DNA from: an uncultured Planctomycetota bacterium
GTDB taxonomy: Bacteria > Planctomycetota > Planctomycetia > Pirellulales > Thermoguttaceae
Reading direction: 5' to 3'
Length of the DNA stretch: 39,727 bases
Assembly: GCA_902786505.1 (NCBI GenBank)
Contig: CADACS010000012.1
Location: forward strand, 1 to 39,727
This document shows positions 31,926 through 39,727 of this stretch, piece by piece. The notes beneath the pieces are model-generated. The model was not told the origin of the DNA and did not search any database. It was given only the letters and a program-made list of their open reading frames with translations. The translations under genes were made by a program, and so were the position numbers. Position 1 is the first letter of the stretch. The number at the start of each line of letters is the position of its first letter.

Positions 31926-32033
31926 TATCGCCCGCGCACGGCTCTGAATCAATCGCGCAAAGCGGCCCCGCCGACAGACGCGCCTACTCTTCCGAATCGA
32001 CGCCGTCAACTGCTCTTTTGGCGCTTAATCTTT

Positions 32034-34007
32034 TTATATGGTTTTTTTCCTGATTCTGTCGTAATCCAGATAAAAGAGATTCGCTTGGATATTGTCGGAA
32101 TCGGACTCTATGTAAGCGCCGTGGAACTCGGTAATAGTCGCCTCTCTCTTTTGAAGTTCCTGGAGCGTCCTCTCGACAACGTCCAGTCTATCTTTGTATT
32201 CGGCGATAAAGTAGTCAAACCATTCTTTGACCTTCTCGTTCGCGTCGGCGTATCCGCACTCTTCCAGCAACGTACGGACTCGAAATTCAATTGGCAGTTC
32301 GGGAACGTACGGGTTGTTTATCAATTCGATAGCGCGCGCCCGGAGCGCGGTTTCCCAATTCGGATCGTTTAACGCGAGTTCCAGTTCGCTTCCGGGGACC
32401 GGACGCCGCGCGGAGGATTTGCCCGCGCAGACGAATTCGGCTAGATCTTTCCTCTGGTACGCGCAGGGCAGGTACGCTTGAAACGGATACTTGCCGGGCA
32501 GAAAGACGGTCGCGGCCTGCCCGTACGTCGGATGCTCCGTCGACATGGAGATATCGTTCGGAAGGAGCAAGTAGCGCCCGAACGCGCCTTCGGCGTACGG
32601 GTCGGAATCCGCCTCTTTGGCGTCGACGGGCCGCGCGCCAAATCCAATTTGGAGCCGGTTTTCCGAACTCCGGACGCCGCTCGGACGCGACGCGAACGTC
32701 GCATATCCGGACGCGCGCGAGCCGAGCTCGGCGTCGCTCTCGGAGACGGGCGGAATATAGAGCGTCGTCCCGCACGCGGACAGAATGGCGTCCGCCTCGC
32801 CCGGCGTGTAGAATTCATAAAGCTGTCCTCGGCTCTGCAGCGCGAGCGTGAACCGAACGTCCATTGAACGCAGGGTATTAATACGGCTCGCGCAGTCGGG
32901 GATCGTTCCGACGGCCGCCGCGAAATCGTCCAGGAAGAAGTAAAGGGGGCGCGGCAGTTTCGCGTTCGGGTCCCGGCTCGCGCGCCTCGGAACGGCGTCG
33001 AGGAGTTGGCCCAGAATCATATTAATGAACGGGCGCACCCGCCTTATACTGTCCTGCGTTACTTCCAGGACAAAAACGGTCGGCTCGTCGAAGAGCGAAT
33101 CGAATTTGAAGTCGTCGCACGAAGTTACGGCCGCCAGATCGCCGTCGATCATATGCCGGACGTACCCCTGCGTTTCCGTGAGAACGGTCTGCATATTGTG
33201 GTTGTCGTCCTGAAACGCTCTCATGAAGTCGCTTAGAAAAGGCGTCGGGCCATTGGCGCCCTCGAGCAGATCGGAGAGCCGGGACGAGCAGGAGACGATT
33301 TCATACACGTCGACCGGCCGCGCTATTCTGCCCTTGCTCTCGATCCAGAGGACAATACCCGCTATTAACTGGGTCGCGGAATCGCGCCAAAACGGGGACT
33401 CTTCCTTGCTGCTGGGCGAGCCGACGTTGACCCACACGTTCGCGTTTTCATGAGCGGCCGATTTCCGGTCCTTTGCGTAAGACGCCGCAAACGGATTCCA
33501 GCCGACCGTAGAACGCGCCGCGTTGGCGAAGTTCACGCACGCGACCCTGCCGCCGGGCCGGTACTTTTCGCACATTGCGGATACGGCGTCGAACTCGTTC
33601 CCTTTGGTTCCCAAAATGACGAGAGACGCGCTTTTGCTCTGGAGAGTCGAGGCGATCAGCGGATACATAACGCGCTGCGTCTTGCCGCTCCCGATCCGGC
33701 CGAGCGTCAGAATATTGCGGCGGAGAACGTCGGGCGGGAAGTACAGACTGGCGTTCTCGCGAACGTCGTACCCCGTTCGCTCTTCATTTTCGAGAAGAAG
33801 CGAGACGCCTTCTAAGGCGGCGCCCTTGTCCTCCGCCGAGGGGGCGGGCGGCGTTAAGTACGGCGCGGTCAGTTCCTCCGCGGCCGGAAAGCGGGCCCCG
33901 CCGTAATACGGGGTCATGGCCCGGGGAATAAAGGTCGGGACGGGACACTTAATTCCGTTCCGACGCTCGGCGTTCTTTTTATCTTTCTTCACGGCAGCTC
34001 GTTTCAT
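32034..34007 (-). CDS. VirD4/TraG-like conjugative coupling ATPase, stand-alone
   Basis: The 657-residue protein resembles type IV coupling ATPases, which pump DNA or proteins into secretion channels. Walker A is GRIGSGKT (103-110), Walker B is LYFFLDD (355-361), and the stretches VILGTKGNEFDAV, FWRDSATQLIAGIVLWI, IPDCASRINTLRSMDVRFTLALQSRGQL and DAILSACGTTLYIPPVSE fit the family. The N-terminal membrane helices of VirD4 are absent; residues 1-60 are basic and Pro-rich instead. About 140 C-terminal residues with a coiled-coil-like stretch (YKDRLDVVERTLQELQKREATITEF) are extra. AGGAG lies 7 bases before the ATG. No relaxase or type IV secretion genes are nearby, and base composition is host-like. 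It may serve a solitary system or be left from an old conjugative element. Confidence 0.8.
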   Translation of the reverse strand: MKRAAVKKDKKNAERRNGIKCPVPTFIPRAMTPYYGGARFPAAEELTAPYLTPPAPSAEDKGAALEGVSLLLENEERTGYDVRENASLYFPPDVLRRNILTLGRIGSGKTQRVMYPLIASTLQSKSASLVILGTKGNEFDAVSAMCEKYRPGGRVACVNFANAARSTVGWNPFAASYAKDRKSAAHENANVWVNVGSPSSKEESPFWRDSATQLIAGIVLWIESKGRIARPVDVYEIVSCSSRLSDLLEGANGPTPFLSDFMRAFQDDNHNMQTVLTETQGYVRHMIDGDLAAVTSCDDFKFDSLFDEPTVFVLEVTQDSIRRVRPFINMILGQLLDAVPRRASRDPNAKLPRPLYFFLDDFAAAVGTIPDCASRINTLRSMDVRFTLALQSRGQLYEFYTPGEADAILSACGTTLYIPPVSESDAELGSRASGYATFASRPSGVRSSENRLQIGFGARPVDAKEADSDPYAEGAFGRYLLLPNDISMSTEHPTYGQAATVFLPGKYPFQAYLPCAYQRKDLAEFVCAGKSSARRPVPGSELELALNDPNWETALRARAIELINNPYVPELPIEFRVRTLLEECGYADANEKVKEWFDYFIAEYKDRLDVVERTLQELQKREATITEFHGAYIESDSDNIQANLFYLDYDRIRKKTI

Positions 34008-34046
34008 GATTGGTCTCCTGATTGCGTGACAGAACTCGGTAAAGAA

Positions 34047-34064
34047 TTGCGCTCAGAAGCGCAA
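34047..34064. promoter_or_regulatory. 18-bp palindrome upstream of the coupling ATPase
   Basis: TTGCGCT and AGCGCAA are perfect 7-base arms around CAGA, about 40 bases before the ATG at 34007. This is a candidate operator or leader hairpin. Confidence 0.45.
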
Positions 34065-34399
34065 AAGCGTTCGACTGATTTACGGGCGGCGGAAGTTCGG
34101 TAAATACGGGATCCCGCTTCCAAAGAAGCCCGGAAAAAACGAAGATTATAGTAAAACGTTCGAATTTTAGCAGTCTAGAGCGAAACGGACGGCAGAACCC
34201 GTCGCGCGTGCGGCGGAGCCGTTCGATTTGCGGAATATCATACGCCTGTTAGATTGTTTGTAAACGCCGGGGTTTCAAAAAAAATCTTTTTGACGGAAAA
34301 TCGGCCGCGGTCTTAAGCCGAGGAACGCGAAGAATCGGCAAACGCGGCGTTTTGACGAATCGCGCCCGCAGAATTAACGCGAACGCGCGCCGCGGCCCC

Positions 34400-34428
34400 T
34401 TTTCAGCGAGACCTCGCGCCGGTATAAT
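34400..34428 (+). promoter_or_regulatory. Promoter of the ADP-ribosylglycohydrolase gene
   Basis: A perfect TATAAT (34423-34428) lies 17 bp after a 4/6 -35 match, TTTTCA (34400-34405). The leader is about 85 bases. Confidence 0.6.
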
Positions 34429-34520
34429 AGACGCAGTTGCGACGCTGAGTGAATATTCTCTAAATTACGGCGTTTTAATTCCGACCGTCTTTCGGTCAGA
34501 TCAGAAAGAAGGAGTTAGCC

Positions 34521-35306
34521 ATGCTAGGCGCGATTATTGGCGATATTATTGGCTCGGTCGTCGAGTTCAATCCGATCCGAACGACAGAATTTGAGGCTCT
34601 CAATCCCAAGTGCGAGTTCACCGACGACTCCGTTCTCACGCTCGCGACCGCCGAAGTCTTACTGCTCGGCGGCGACTACGCCGAAGCGTACCGGCGCTGG
34701 GGCCGTGCCTATCCCGGACGCGGCTACGGCGGCAGATTCGCGCAATGGCTCCGCGACGACGCCATGGGGCCGTACAACAGCCTTGGGAACGGATCGGCCA
34801 TGCGTGTCGCGCCGATCGGCTGGGCGTTTGATTCGCTCGAAGAAACGCTCGACGAAGCGCGCCGGAGCGCCGAATGCACGCACAATCATCCGGAGGGAAT
34901 CAAAGGGGCTCAGGCGACCGCTGCGCTAATCTTTCTCGCGCGGCAGGGAAAAGAGAAGCCGGAAATGAAAGAGTACGTCGAAAAGACGTTCGGCTACGAT
35001 CTTTCGCGAACGCCGGACGAAGTACGCAAGACGAGCCGGTTCGACGAAACCTGCCCCGTCAGCGTGCCGGAAGCGTTTATCGCGTTCTTTGGCGCCGACA
35101 GCTACGAGGAAACGGTTCGGCTCACAATCTCGTTCGGAGCCGACGCGGACACGCAGGCGTGCATTGCCGGAGGAATCGCCGAAGCATACTGGCGCGCCGA
35201 TCCGGAACGCGCCATTCCGAAAGCGTGGGAAGAATTCGCGCGCAAAACGCTCGACGCGCCCTGCCTCCGGCTGCTCGACGACTTTTACAAGCAGCGCGTT
35301 CGCTGA
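34521..35306 (+). CDS. ADP-ribosylglycohydrolase family protein (DraG-like)
   Basis: The family hydrolyses ADP-ribose from modified proteins, nucleic acids or small molecules with two Mg ions. The 261-residue length and the MLGAIIGDIIGSVVEF start are typical of short bacterial members. Metal-binding stretches are present: CEFTDDSVLT near residues 35-44 and ISFGADADTQACIAGGIAEAYW near the C-terminus. The characteristic YNSLGNGSAMRVAPIGWAFD and CTHNHPEGIKGAQATAALIFLA lie between. It is soluble and cytosolic. A strong GAAGGAG site and its own promoter point to a single-gene transcript. No ADP-ribosyltransferase or macro-domain partner is in the window, so the target is unknown. Confidence 0.92.
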   Translation: MLGAIIGDIIGSVVEFNPIRTTEFEALNPKCEFTDDSVLTLATAEVLLLGGDYAEAYRRWGRAYPGRGYGGRFAQWLRDDAMGPYNSLGNGSAMRVAPIGWAFDSLEETLDEARRSAECTHNHPEGIKGAQATAALIFLARQGKEKPEMKEYVEKTFGYDLSRTPDEVRKTSRFDETCPVSVPEAFIAFFGADSYEETVRLTISFGADADTQACIAGGIAEAYWRADPERAIPKAWEEFARKTLDAPCLRLLDDFYKQRVR

Positions 35307-35330
35307 TTCACGCGGGTAGAAGCCCGATCA

Positions 35331-35361
35331 GGCGCGGCGCGGAAAGACTTCGCGCCGCGCC
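35331..35361 (+). terminator. GC hairpin between convergent genes
   Basis: A perfect 11-bp stem (35331-35341 with 35351-35361) has a 9-base loop and is followed only by a weak GTTTGG tract, so termination is likely but inefficient by sequence. Confidence 0.55.
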
Positions 35362-35382
35362 GTTTGGCTCAAACGGAGCGCG

Positions 35383-37035
35383 TTACCGCCGCGCCCGTTT
35401 CCTCATCTCCTCAAATTCTTTTTCGAATTCTTCCTGACGCTTTTTGTCTTCTTCTTCCCTCTGTTTGACGCGCTCTTCTAACTTTCTGCGGTTCTCCGCG
35501 GCCCTTTCCTCGAACTTCTTGCGGCTCTCTTCAACCCGCTTTTCAAATTCCGTGTTCTGCGGCAGTCCGGCCTTCTCCCTCATCTCCTTGCGGCGCTTTT
35601 CCATTTCTTCGCGGTTCTTTTCGAACTCTTCGCGCTGAATTTCCGCGCGGCGGCGACTGCGTTCGAAATTGTCCTCGATCTTATCGAGCCCGTGCGCCTT
35701 ATCGAATTCCTCCTGCTTCTTGAGCGCGTCGGCTCTCTGTTTCGCAAGGAACTCTTTCGCCTGCGCTTCCGTCATTCCCGGATTATCGCGCATGACGTTC
35801 TCGATTTCGCGGCGCTCCATTGCGGCCTGTTCTTCCTCGGCCTTGCGCCGCGCCTCGTCCATCTGCTCCTGCATTCGCTGCGCGGGCGTTTTGAACGCGT
35901 CCGGATTCGCTTCCATCTCCTTCTTCATTTCCTCCTGCTCGCGCTGTCTCCGCTCGATAACTCTCTGGCGCATCTCTTCAAGCCGTTGGTTCGACTCTTC
36001 GTTCCGCAGGCGCCGCCAGCGGCTGAATCCGGTCTCCCGGACGATCTGCTTGCGGTTCGGCTTGAGAATCGATTCTTCCTCGACAAGAGCGAGACGGCCC
36101 CCGACGTCCCCTTGGAACGAAAGCGGAGACCAGCGCCCTTCGAAATAAGACCACGTGTCCGACTTACAGTCTTTCGCCGCCATCGCGATACCGCCGCCGC
36201 GGACGATTTCAAACCGCCCGTGAAGATTGTCGGGATCGTGCAGAGCGCCGTCGTCTTCGAAAATCTGCTGATCGGGCATGTCCCCCCGCATATTGTCGTA
36301 CGGTATGCGGACGCGCTCCCACATATTGCCGCGCATATCGTAAAGGCCCCACTTATTCGCTTTTTTCGAAGCGACTTTATGCGCGGTTTCATTGGAGTTC
36401 TCCTTCGACCACGCGTACATATCGCATTCCCCGTCCGGCTCGGGATCGTTCGAGCCCGCGCGGCTCGCGTATTCCCATTCGGCTTCCGTCGGCAGCTCGA
36501 ACTTCCAGCCGTCGGGCCGAATCTTTTCGTGCGGCGTCATATTCTCGGAGACGATTGAACCGTCCGAATTGAGCTCCTTGAGCAGCCCTTCGAAATCGCT
36601 GCGAGAGCCCCAAAACGGGTAGTCCCCGTTATTTGCGGGAACGCCGTCGTCGTACTTCGAACGGGAATAGTCTTTTTTACCGCTGATCGCGACCGCCTGC
36701 TTGCGCGTAAGTTCCGTTTCCTGAATCCAGAATCCGCGCGTAATCTTAACGGTAACCGGCGTCTCCGGCACGGTTTCGTTGCCGTCTTCGTCCTTCTCTT
36801 CTTCAATATCGGGCAGATATTTATCGCTGAAGTCGACGACGTTCATCGTAAATTCGCCCGGCGGACAGTAGCGAAACGTCAGCTTCGCGCCGCGAATATT
36901 AACGGTCAGCTTATCGCCCGCTTTCGGATTCGTGGGCAATTTGACCTGCCCTGTCCCGCCGCTGCAGCCGAGAAACGTTAAAGAGAGAATAAAGAACGCG
37001 CACAAAGCCGCGCTGGCAGTACGAACGGATCGCAT
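35383..37035 (-). CDS. SUMF1-domain lipoprotein with a long charged C-terminal helix
   Basis: I prefer the ATG at 37035 (550 residues); a GTG at 37047 is possible and neither has a strong ribosome-binding site. The lipobox FLGC places the lipidated Cys at residue 24. A formylglycine-generating-enzyme-like (SUMF1/EgtB/PvdO) domain fills about 50-325: YCPPGEFTMN, RGFWIQETELTRKQA, ELPTEAEWEYASRAG, WGLYDMRGNMWERV and VRGGGIAM. The family GNVWEW and GGSW motifs are altered and no catalytic Cys pair is visible, so sulfatase activation is not expected. Residues about 335-550 are an almost uninterrupted Glu/Lys/Arg-rich helix (many EEM, RRK and EEFEK units), either a coiled coil or a single alpha-helix. 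It could reach across the periplasm or bind surface polymers. It seems to be monocistronic. Confidence 0.83.
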   Translation of the reverse strand: MRSVRTASAALCAFFILSLTFLGCSGGTGQVKLPTNPKAGDKLTVNIRGAKLTFRYCPPGEFTMNVVDFSDKYLPDIEEEKDEDGNETVPETPVTVKITRGFWIQETELTRKQAVAISGKKDYSRSKYDDGVPANNGDYPFWGSRSDFEGLLKELNSDGSIVSENMTPHEKIRPDGWKFELPTEAEWEYASRAGSNDPEPDGECDMYAWSKENSNETAHKVASKKANKWGLYDMRGNMWERVRIPYDNMRGDMPDQQIFEDDGALHDPDNLHGRFEIVRGGGIAMAAKDCKSDTWSYFEGRWSPLSFQGDVGGRLALVEEESILKPNRKQIVRETGFSRWRRLRNEESNQRLEEMRQRVIERRQREQEEMKKEMEANPDAFKTPAQRMQEQMDEARRKAEEEQAAMERREIENVMRDNPGMTEAQAKEFLAKQRADALKKQEEFDKAHGLDKIEDNFERSRRRAEIQREEFEKNREEMEKRRKEMREKAGLPQNTEFEKRVEESRKKFEERAAENRRKLEERVKQREEEDKKRQEEFEKEFEEMRKRARR

Positions 37036-37270
37036 GTCAAAATCCACACTATCTGTATCTAAAGGCTCGGGAATTACGGTTCAAATAAAAGACGCAAAGG
37101 AGGGCGCGCCTAGCTTTCATTATACACTCCCCAACGCTAAGAATTCAAGGGTACGTGTGATATTAGTTTAAACAGATAAAAAGACTCGGCAGTTTTTTAC
37201 TATCTACGGTTGAGAATGGAGTCGGGCTTTTTTCAGTTAAAAGCTTTTCAATGTAAAAAACGTCCCCTTA

Positions 37271-37299
37271 TTTATCTTGATAGTACTCTTCAAGATAAA
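37271..37299. repeat. Perfect 10-bp inverted repeat
   Basis: TTTATCTTGA and TCAAGATAAA are exact complements around a 9-base loop in an AT-rich spacer. No long T-run follows on either strand. It is a candidate operator or the end of a small RNA. Confidence 0.7.
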
Positions 37300-37438
37300 A
37301 AGACTTTCTTCTTACTATAAGCAACAATTATTTTGGTAGGTTTTAATTAGCTTGTCTAATTATAAATTCACAATATTCATCTATTTTTAAAACTGTGGGA
37401 CGATTCAGAAAAAATTGTGGTTTTTTTGTTTCGTTTGA

Positions 37439-37467
37439 TTGATTTTGTTTTACAGATATTCTATCAT
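37439..37467 (+). promoter_or_regulatory. Sigma-70-like promoter of the 286-residue protein
   Basis: TTGATT (37439-37444) and TATCAT (37462-37467) are separated by 17 bp, the same pair of hexamers as in the GH36 promoter. The leader is about 80 bases. Confidence 0.68.
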
Positions 37468-37554
37468 AAAGGTAGAGCGTGAGCAAGACAAAACCTTGGA
37501 CACGCTTGAAGGAATTGTTCATTCGTTATATCTTTTTATTTAAAGGATACTTAA

Positions 37555-38415
37555 ATGATCGAACGCTCAGATTTTCCTGATGAAAGCGGAATGAATCGCT
37601 CCGGCGATTATCCCCCTCGTCGTATTGGCAACGACTATCTCCGCGCCGACCGTTACAGCAATGACATTGACAGGCATGAACGTCGCTATGGGGAAAACAA
37701 CGATAACGAGTATCGTTATAAATCGCAACTGAAACCGAACGGTTCATCTAATTCTTCCCACTTCAATTCTGATGAAAAAAACGCAAAGAGCTTATTTTCT
37801 GGTTCTGAACGCGCCTCGCTTGACAACCGCAACCCTTTGGTTCCTGAGAACACGTTTGACCCCGACGGGTCTAAATTGAGGGAATTCGTGCTTCGAGCGA
37901 ACTTCGAAAAGCGCTCCTGTCAGGATACGCCGGACGCCTTGAAACAATCGGAAGATTTGCCCGTCGCAGACGAATACCGAAGACTTCGGAGCGCCGTCGA
38001 ATACGACAAGGCTGCGCTAGACGCGTGGAACTGGTTTGAAAGAGCTCAATTTCAGGATTGCGAAGCGTTTGCATTATTCAAAACGCTCGCAGACATTAAC
38101 GAGACGCTCGAGGGACTCTACGAGTTTGCGTTCGAGTGCGATTTGGCATTTGGGACAGGACCTGAAGAGATCCTAATCGCGCTGGCTATGCGGGTAAGGT
38201 ATGCCAACGTCATAAGACAACACGGTAAAAAGCCCGACCGATTCCAGTGGGTCCAGTCAACTATGAATCGTTTTGATTTTTGGGCTATTACCATTCTCCT
38301 TAAGACGCCGAACGAGATTGCGCCAAACTTCGTCGACACGTATGACGCATCCGGTAAACTGGCACGATTCACACTCGCAACTCAAGCCATGTCTTCGTTT
38401 GCCATTGATCTCTAG
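37555..38415 (+). CDS. Unknown 286-residue protein with a disordered N-terminus
   Basis: AAAGGA lies 7 bases before the ATG. Residues 1-100 are polar and rich in Asp, Asn, Arg, Tyr and Ser (RSDFPDESGMNRSGDYPPRR, RHERRYGENNDNEYRY) and look disordered. Residues 115-286 look like a folded helical domain: ADEYRRLRSAVEYDKAALDAWNWFERAQ, FALFKTLADINETLEGLYEFAFECD, GTGPEEILIALAMRVRYANVIRQHG, MNRFDFWAITILLKTPNEIAPNFVD. There are no signal peptide, membrane spans or known motifs. It has its own promoter and terminator and sits between AT-rich spacers beside a dead transposase, which suggests an accessory gene. I do not recognise a family. Confidence 0.7.
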   Translation: MIERSDFPDESGMNRSGDYPPRRIGNDYLRADRYSNDIDRHERRYGENNDNEYRYKSQLKPNGSSNSSHFNSDEKNAKSLFSGSERASLDNRNPLVPENTFDPDGSKLREFVLRANFEKRSCQDTPDALKQSEDLPVADEYRRLRSAVEYDKAALDAWNWFERAQFQDCEAFALFKTLADINETLEGLYEFAFECDLAFGTGPEEILIALAMRVRYANVIRQHGKKPDRFQWVQSTMNRFDFWAITILLKTPNEIAPNFVDTYDASGKLARFTLATQAMSSFAIDL

Positions 38416-38460
38416 CCAATTATTGACGGCTTTCACGCCGAGCTAATTCGTGGAATACAA

Positions 38461-38497
38461 GGAGGGCTCCAAACAGTATTTGGAGTCCTCCTTTTTA
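38461..38497 (+). terminator. Rho-independent terminator
   Basis: A 13-bp stem (38461-38473 with 38479-38491, one wobble) is followed by five T residues and ends the 286-residue protein gene. Confidence 0.9.
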
Positions 38498-38514
38498 TTG
38501 GCAACTCCTTCTCA

Positions 38515-39251
38515 ATGGCAGCATGGCGGCGGGAATTCACAAGCTTGCTCGCCGCAGACGTAAGCAAACTGAGTTTACCGTCTACCGTTCGCGAAGTCTT
38601 CCACTTTACCTATCGAAGCGCTGAAGGGTTTGAGCAAATATGCTTTTCATCCCCAACGTTCAGGAAGCGCGAGTTCCCGATTATAGTCCCTTTGCAAACG
38701 TTCTAAAACGTTAAACGTTTCTCTCAAAGCATACGGTAAGAGCGGTTCTCTTGATGTTGTAGTCGACAGTTCCGTGCTAAAGGTTTACATCGAGGGCGAA
38801 TGGAAGGTTTACAAACACGAAAGAGTCAAAAAACGAACTTGGCGTAAACTCCGCTTTGCAACAGACGTTAAAAACCGGCAGACCGGCGCGTCAGAAATGA
38901 CTTCCAACAGCCGCGGCGACACGTGTGTTGTTCCGAAACTCTTGACTCATATTGGCGGCAAAGCCGTTTCTTTGTCGGCGACGGCGCTTGCGATGAACGC
39001 AATTTTTACTGTATGATCTCGCGTCTCGTAATCCATCCTGCGACGCCGACGCGAAAAAACGCCCGATATGCTCAGAAGGGAGATTGGGGGGTAAACGGAA
39101 AGTACCGTGACAGAGCCATCTTTACATCGAGAGGGTATTCCGCTCGGACTCGTGGAAAGAGCAAGTTAATTACCGCCGACGTTCTCTCGTTAAAACGACC
39201 ACGGTCCGAATTAAAAGCCTATTCGGGGAGCGCTTAAAAATCGAACCGTGA
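38515..39251 (+). pseudogene. Degenerate IS5-family transposase
   Basis: Pieces of one IS5-type DDE transposase lie in order in different frames. They are an N-terminal part (VREVFHFTYRSAEGFEQ, 38515-38700), a centre with the first catalytic Asp (KTLNVSLKAYGKSGSLDVV, VDSSVLKVYIEGEWKVYKH, KRTWRKLRFATD, 38705-38965), a second-Asp region (GDGACDERNFYCMISR, TRKNARYAQKG, about 38960-39150) and the C-terminus (WKEQVNYRRRSLVKTTTVRIKSLFGERL, 39153-39251). At least three frameshifts separate them, so it is inactive. Terminal inverted repeats were not recognised. Confidence 0.82.
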
Positions 39252-39520
39252 AATATCAACGGGGTGAAACAACGGTAAAAATCAACGCTCTTAACATATA
39301 TTGACGGTATTTGCCTCTGTTTATTTTTCATAAAATCTTTATTCAAAATAACGGCCTTTCTAGAAAGGAAACGGCTTCGCTCCTAACTCGCGAAGCGTAT
39401 TCCGCGCGAATCAATATTATGAATTGCGGCGCGCTTCTTTACAAAAAGCGGCGCGCCATGATAAATAAACGTTGCGATTGTCAAAAAGTCCGCGTTTTTC
39501 TGCGCGCAAAACGTTCTCTT
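39252..39520. other. AT-rich spacer, no gene seen
   Basis: About 270 bases lie between the transposase remnant and the LRR gene. The only structure seen is a hairpin with 7-bp GGCGCGC/GCGCGCC arms near 39428-39457. It could follow the minus-strand LRR gene as a weak terminator, but no T-run is adjacent. Confidence 0.4.
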
Positions 39521-39727
39521 CTATTCGGCGGCTTCAAATTTGATTTTTTTTTCTTTCGCGTATTCTTCCGCAAAGGAACCTTTGGGCGCGCGTATTGTCA
39601 ACGACGGACAGCCATCAAAAGCCTCGTTGCCAATCGTCGTCACGCTGTCGGGAATAACAATCGATTCCAACGAAGAACAGCCCCTAAAAGCGGCTATGCC
39701 AATCGTCGTCACGCTGTCGGGAAGATC
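39521..39727 (-). CDS. C-terminal end of a BspA-like leucine-rich-repeat protein (partial)
   Basis: The frame runs off the right edge and ends at TAG (39521-39523). It encodes LRR_5/BspA repeats of 23 residues: LPDSVTTIGIAAFRGCSSLESI, then IPDSVTTIGNEAFDGCPSLT. The usual closing segment RAPKGSFAEEYAKEKKIKFE follows. Such proteins are often surface-exposed adhesins or host-contact proteins in gut bacteria, but the N-terminal export signal lies outside the window. The DNA also shows the 69-base period, with nearly identical stretches near 39633-39657 and 39701-39725. Confidence 0.85.
   Translation of the reverse strand, partial: DLPDSVTTIGIAAFRGCSSLESIVIPDSVTTIGNEAFDGCPSLTIRAPKGSFAEEYAKEKKIKFEAAE

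Larger units (their letters stand above)
34008..34520. other. Divergent spacer between the coupling ATPase and ADP-ribosylglycohydrolase genes
   Basis: These 513 bases hold the ribosome-binding site of the coupling ATPase (34015-34019), an 18-bp palindrome (34047-34064), a promoter for the plus-strand gene (34400-34428) and its GAAGGAG ribosome-binding site before 34521. A plus-strand 80-codon frame starting at 34352 runs over the promoter and is not called. Confidence 0.5.
37036..37554. other. AT-rich divergent spacer
   Basis: This spacer of about 520 bases is sharply more AT-rich than the genes on its left. It holds a perfect 10-bp inverted repeat (37271-37280 with 37290-37299), the promoter at 37439-37467 and the AAAGGA ribosome-binding site of the next gene. 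The motif GATAAAAAGACT occurs twice (37174 and 37294 region). No gene is seen. Confidence 0.5.

Noticed and set aside
1..39727. tRNA, rRNA and CRISPR loci
   Set aside because: On reading both strands I saw no cloverleaf-like T-loop sequences, rRNA motifs or spaced direct repeats. A tRNAscan or Infernal run would be needed to exclude small RNAs fully.

Overview
The window is GC-rich, coding-dense bacterial chromosome and most probably comes from an anaerobic, gut-type member of the Planctomycetota. I infer this from gene style, not from a phylogenetic marker. The signs are: a secreted protein with a Gly-Met-rich insert, an acidic DNA-binding protein with a C-terminal membrane anchor, a small anchored protein of a type I associate with planctomycetes, many secreted glycosidases, a SUMF1-type lipoprotein, and a full-length pyruvate:ferredoxin oxidoreductase (anaerobic metabolism). 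The genes strongly avoid codons whose complements are stops, so very long antisense frames lie over several of them; I do not regard these as genes.

Positions 1-11700 hold carbohydrate genes and envelope proteins: the end of an unknown gene, a secreted galactose mutarotase broken by an internal deletion, an alpha-glucan phosphorylase, a small anchored protein, the HTH/acidic/membrane-anchored protein, an alpha-L-rhamnosidase-like lipoprotein, an RmlD-like reductase with an altered catalytic motif, and a Met/Gly-rich secreted repeat protein.

Positions 11757-20325 are a minus-strand block. Read in order of transcription it runs: a hybrid-cluster-protein (Hcp) homologue with its own terminator, then a GH97 glycosidase, Lnt, a phosphodiester glycosidase-domain protein, a TupA-like ATP-grasp protein and TsaD. 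The last four are tightly packed and TupA/TsaD overlap by 4 bases. The Hcp homologue is the most striking gene: it keeps the Hcp sequence pattern over its whole length but lacks the N-terminal Fe-S motif and all but one hybrid-cluster ligand. It diverges from the PFOR gene (21200-24745) across an 874-base spacer that contains palindromes and hairpins.

Positions 24846-28971 hold an orphan N6-adenine methyltransferase downstream of a secreted GH36 alpha-galactosidase with an N-terminal NPCBM-like domain. Positions 29146-31800 form a lower-GC accessory stretch: a DUF4143 ATPase whose promoter is flanked by copies of a palindrome, unexplained repeats, and an unknown 189-residue protein. A stand-alone VirD4/TraG-like ATPase, an ADP-ribosylglycohydrolase and a SUMF1 lipoprotein with a long charged helix return to host-like composition.

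The right end (37050-39727) is again AT-richer. It contains an unknown two-part protein, a badly frameshifted IS5-type transposase, and the C-terminal end of a BspA-like leucine-rich-repeat protein. The common theme is breakdown of galactose- and rhamnose-containing polymers by exported enzymes, coupled to fermentative metabolism through PFOR.
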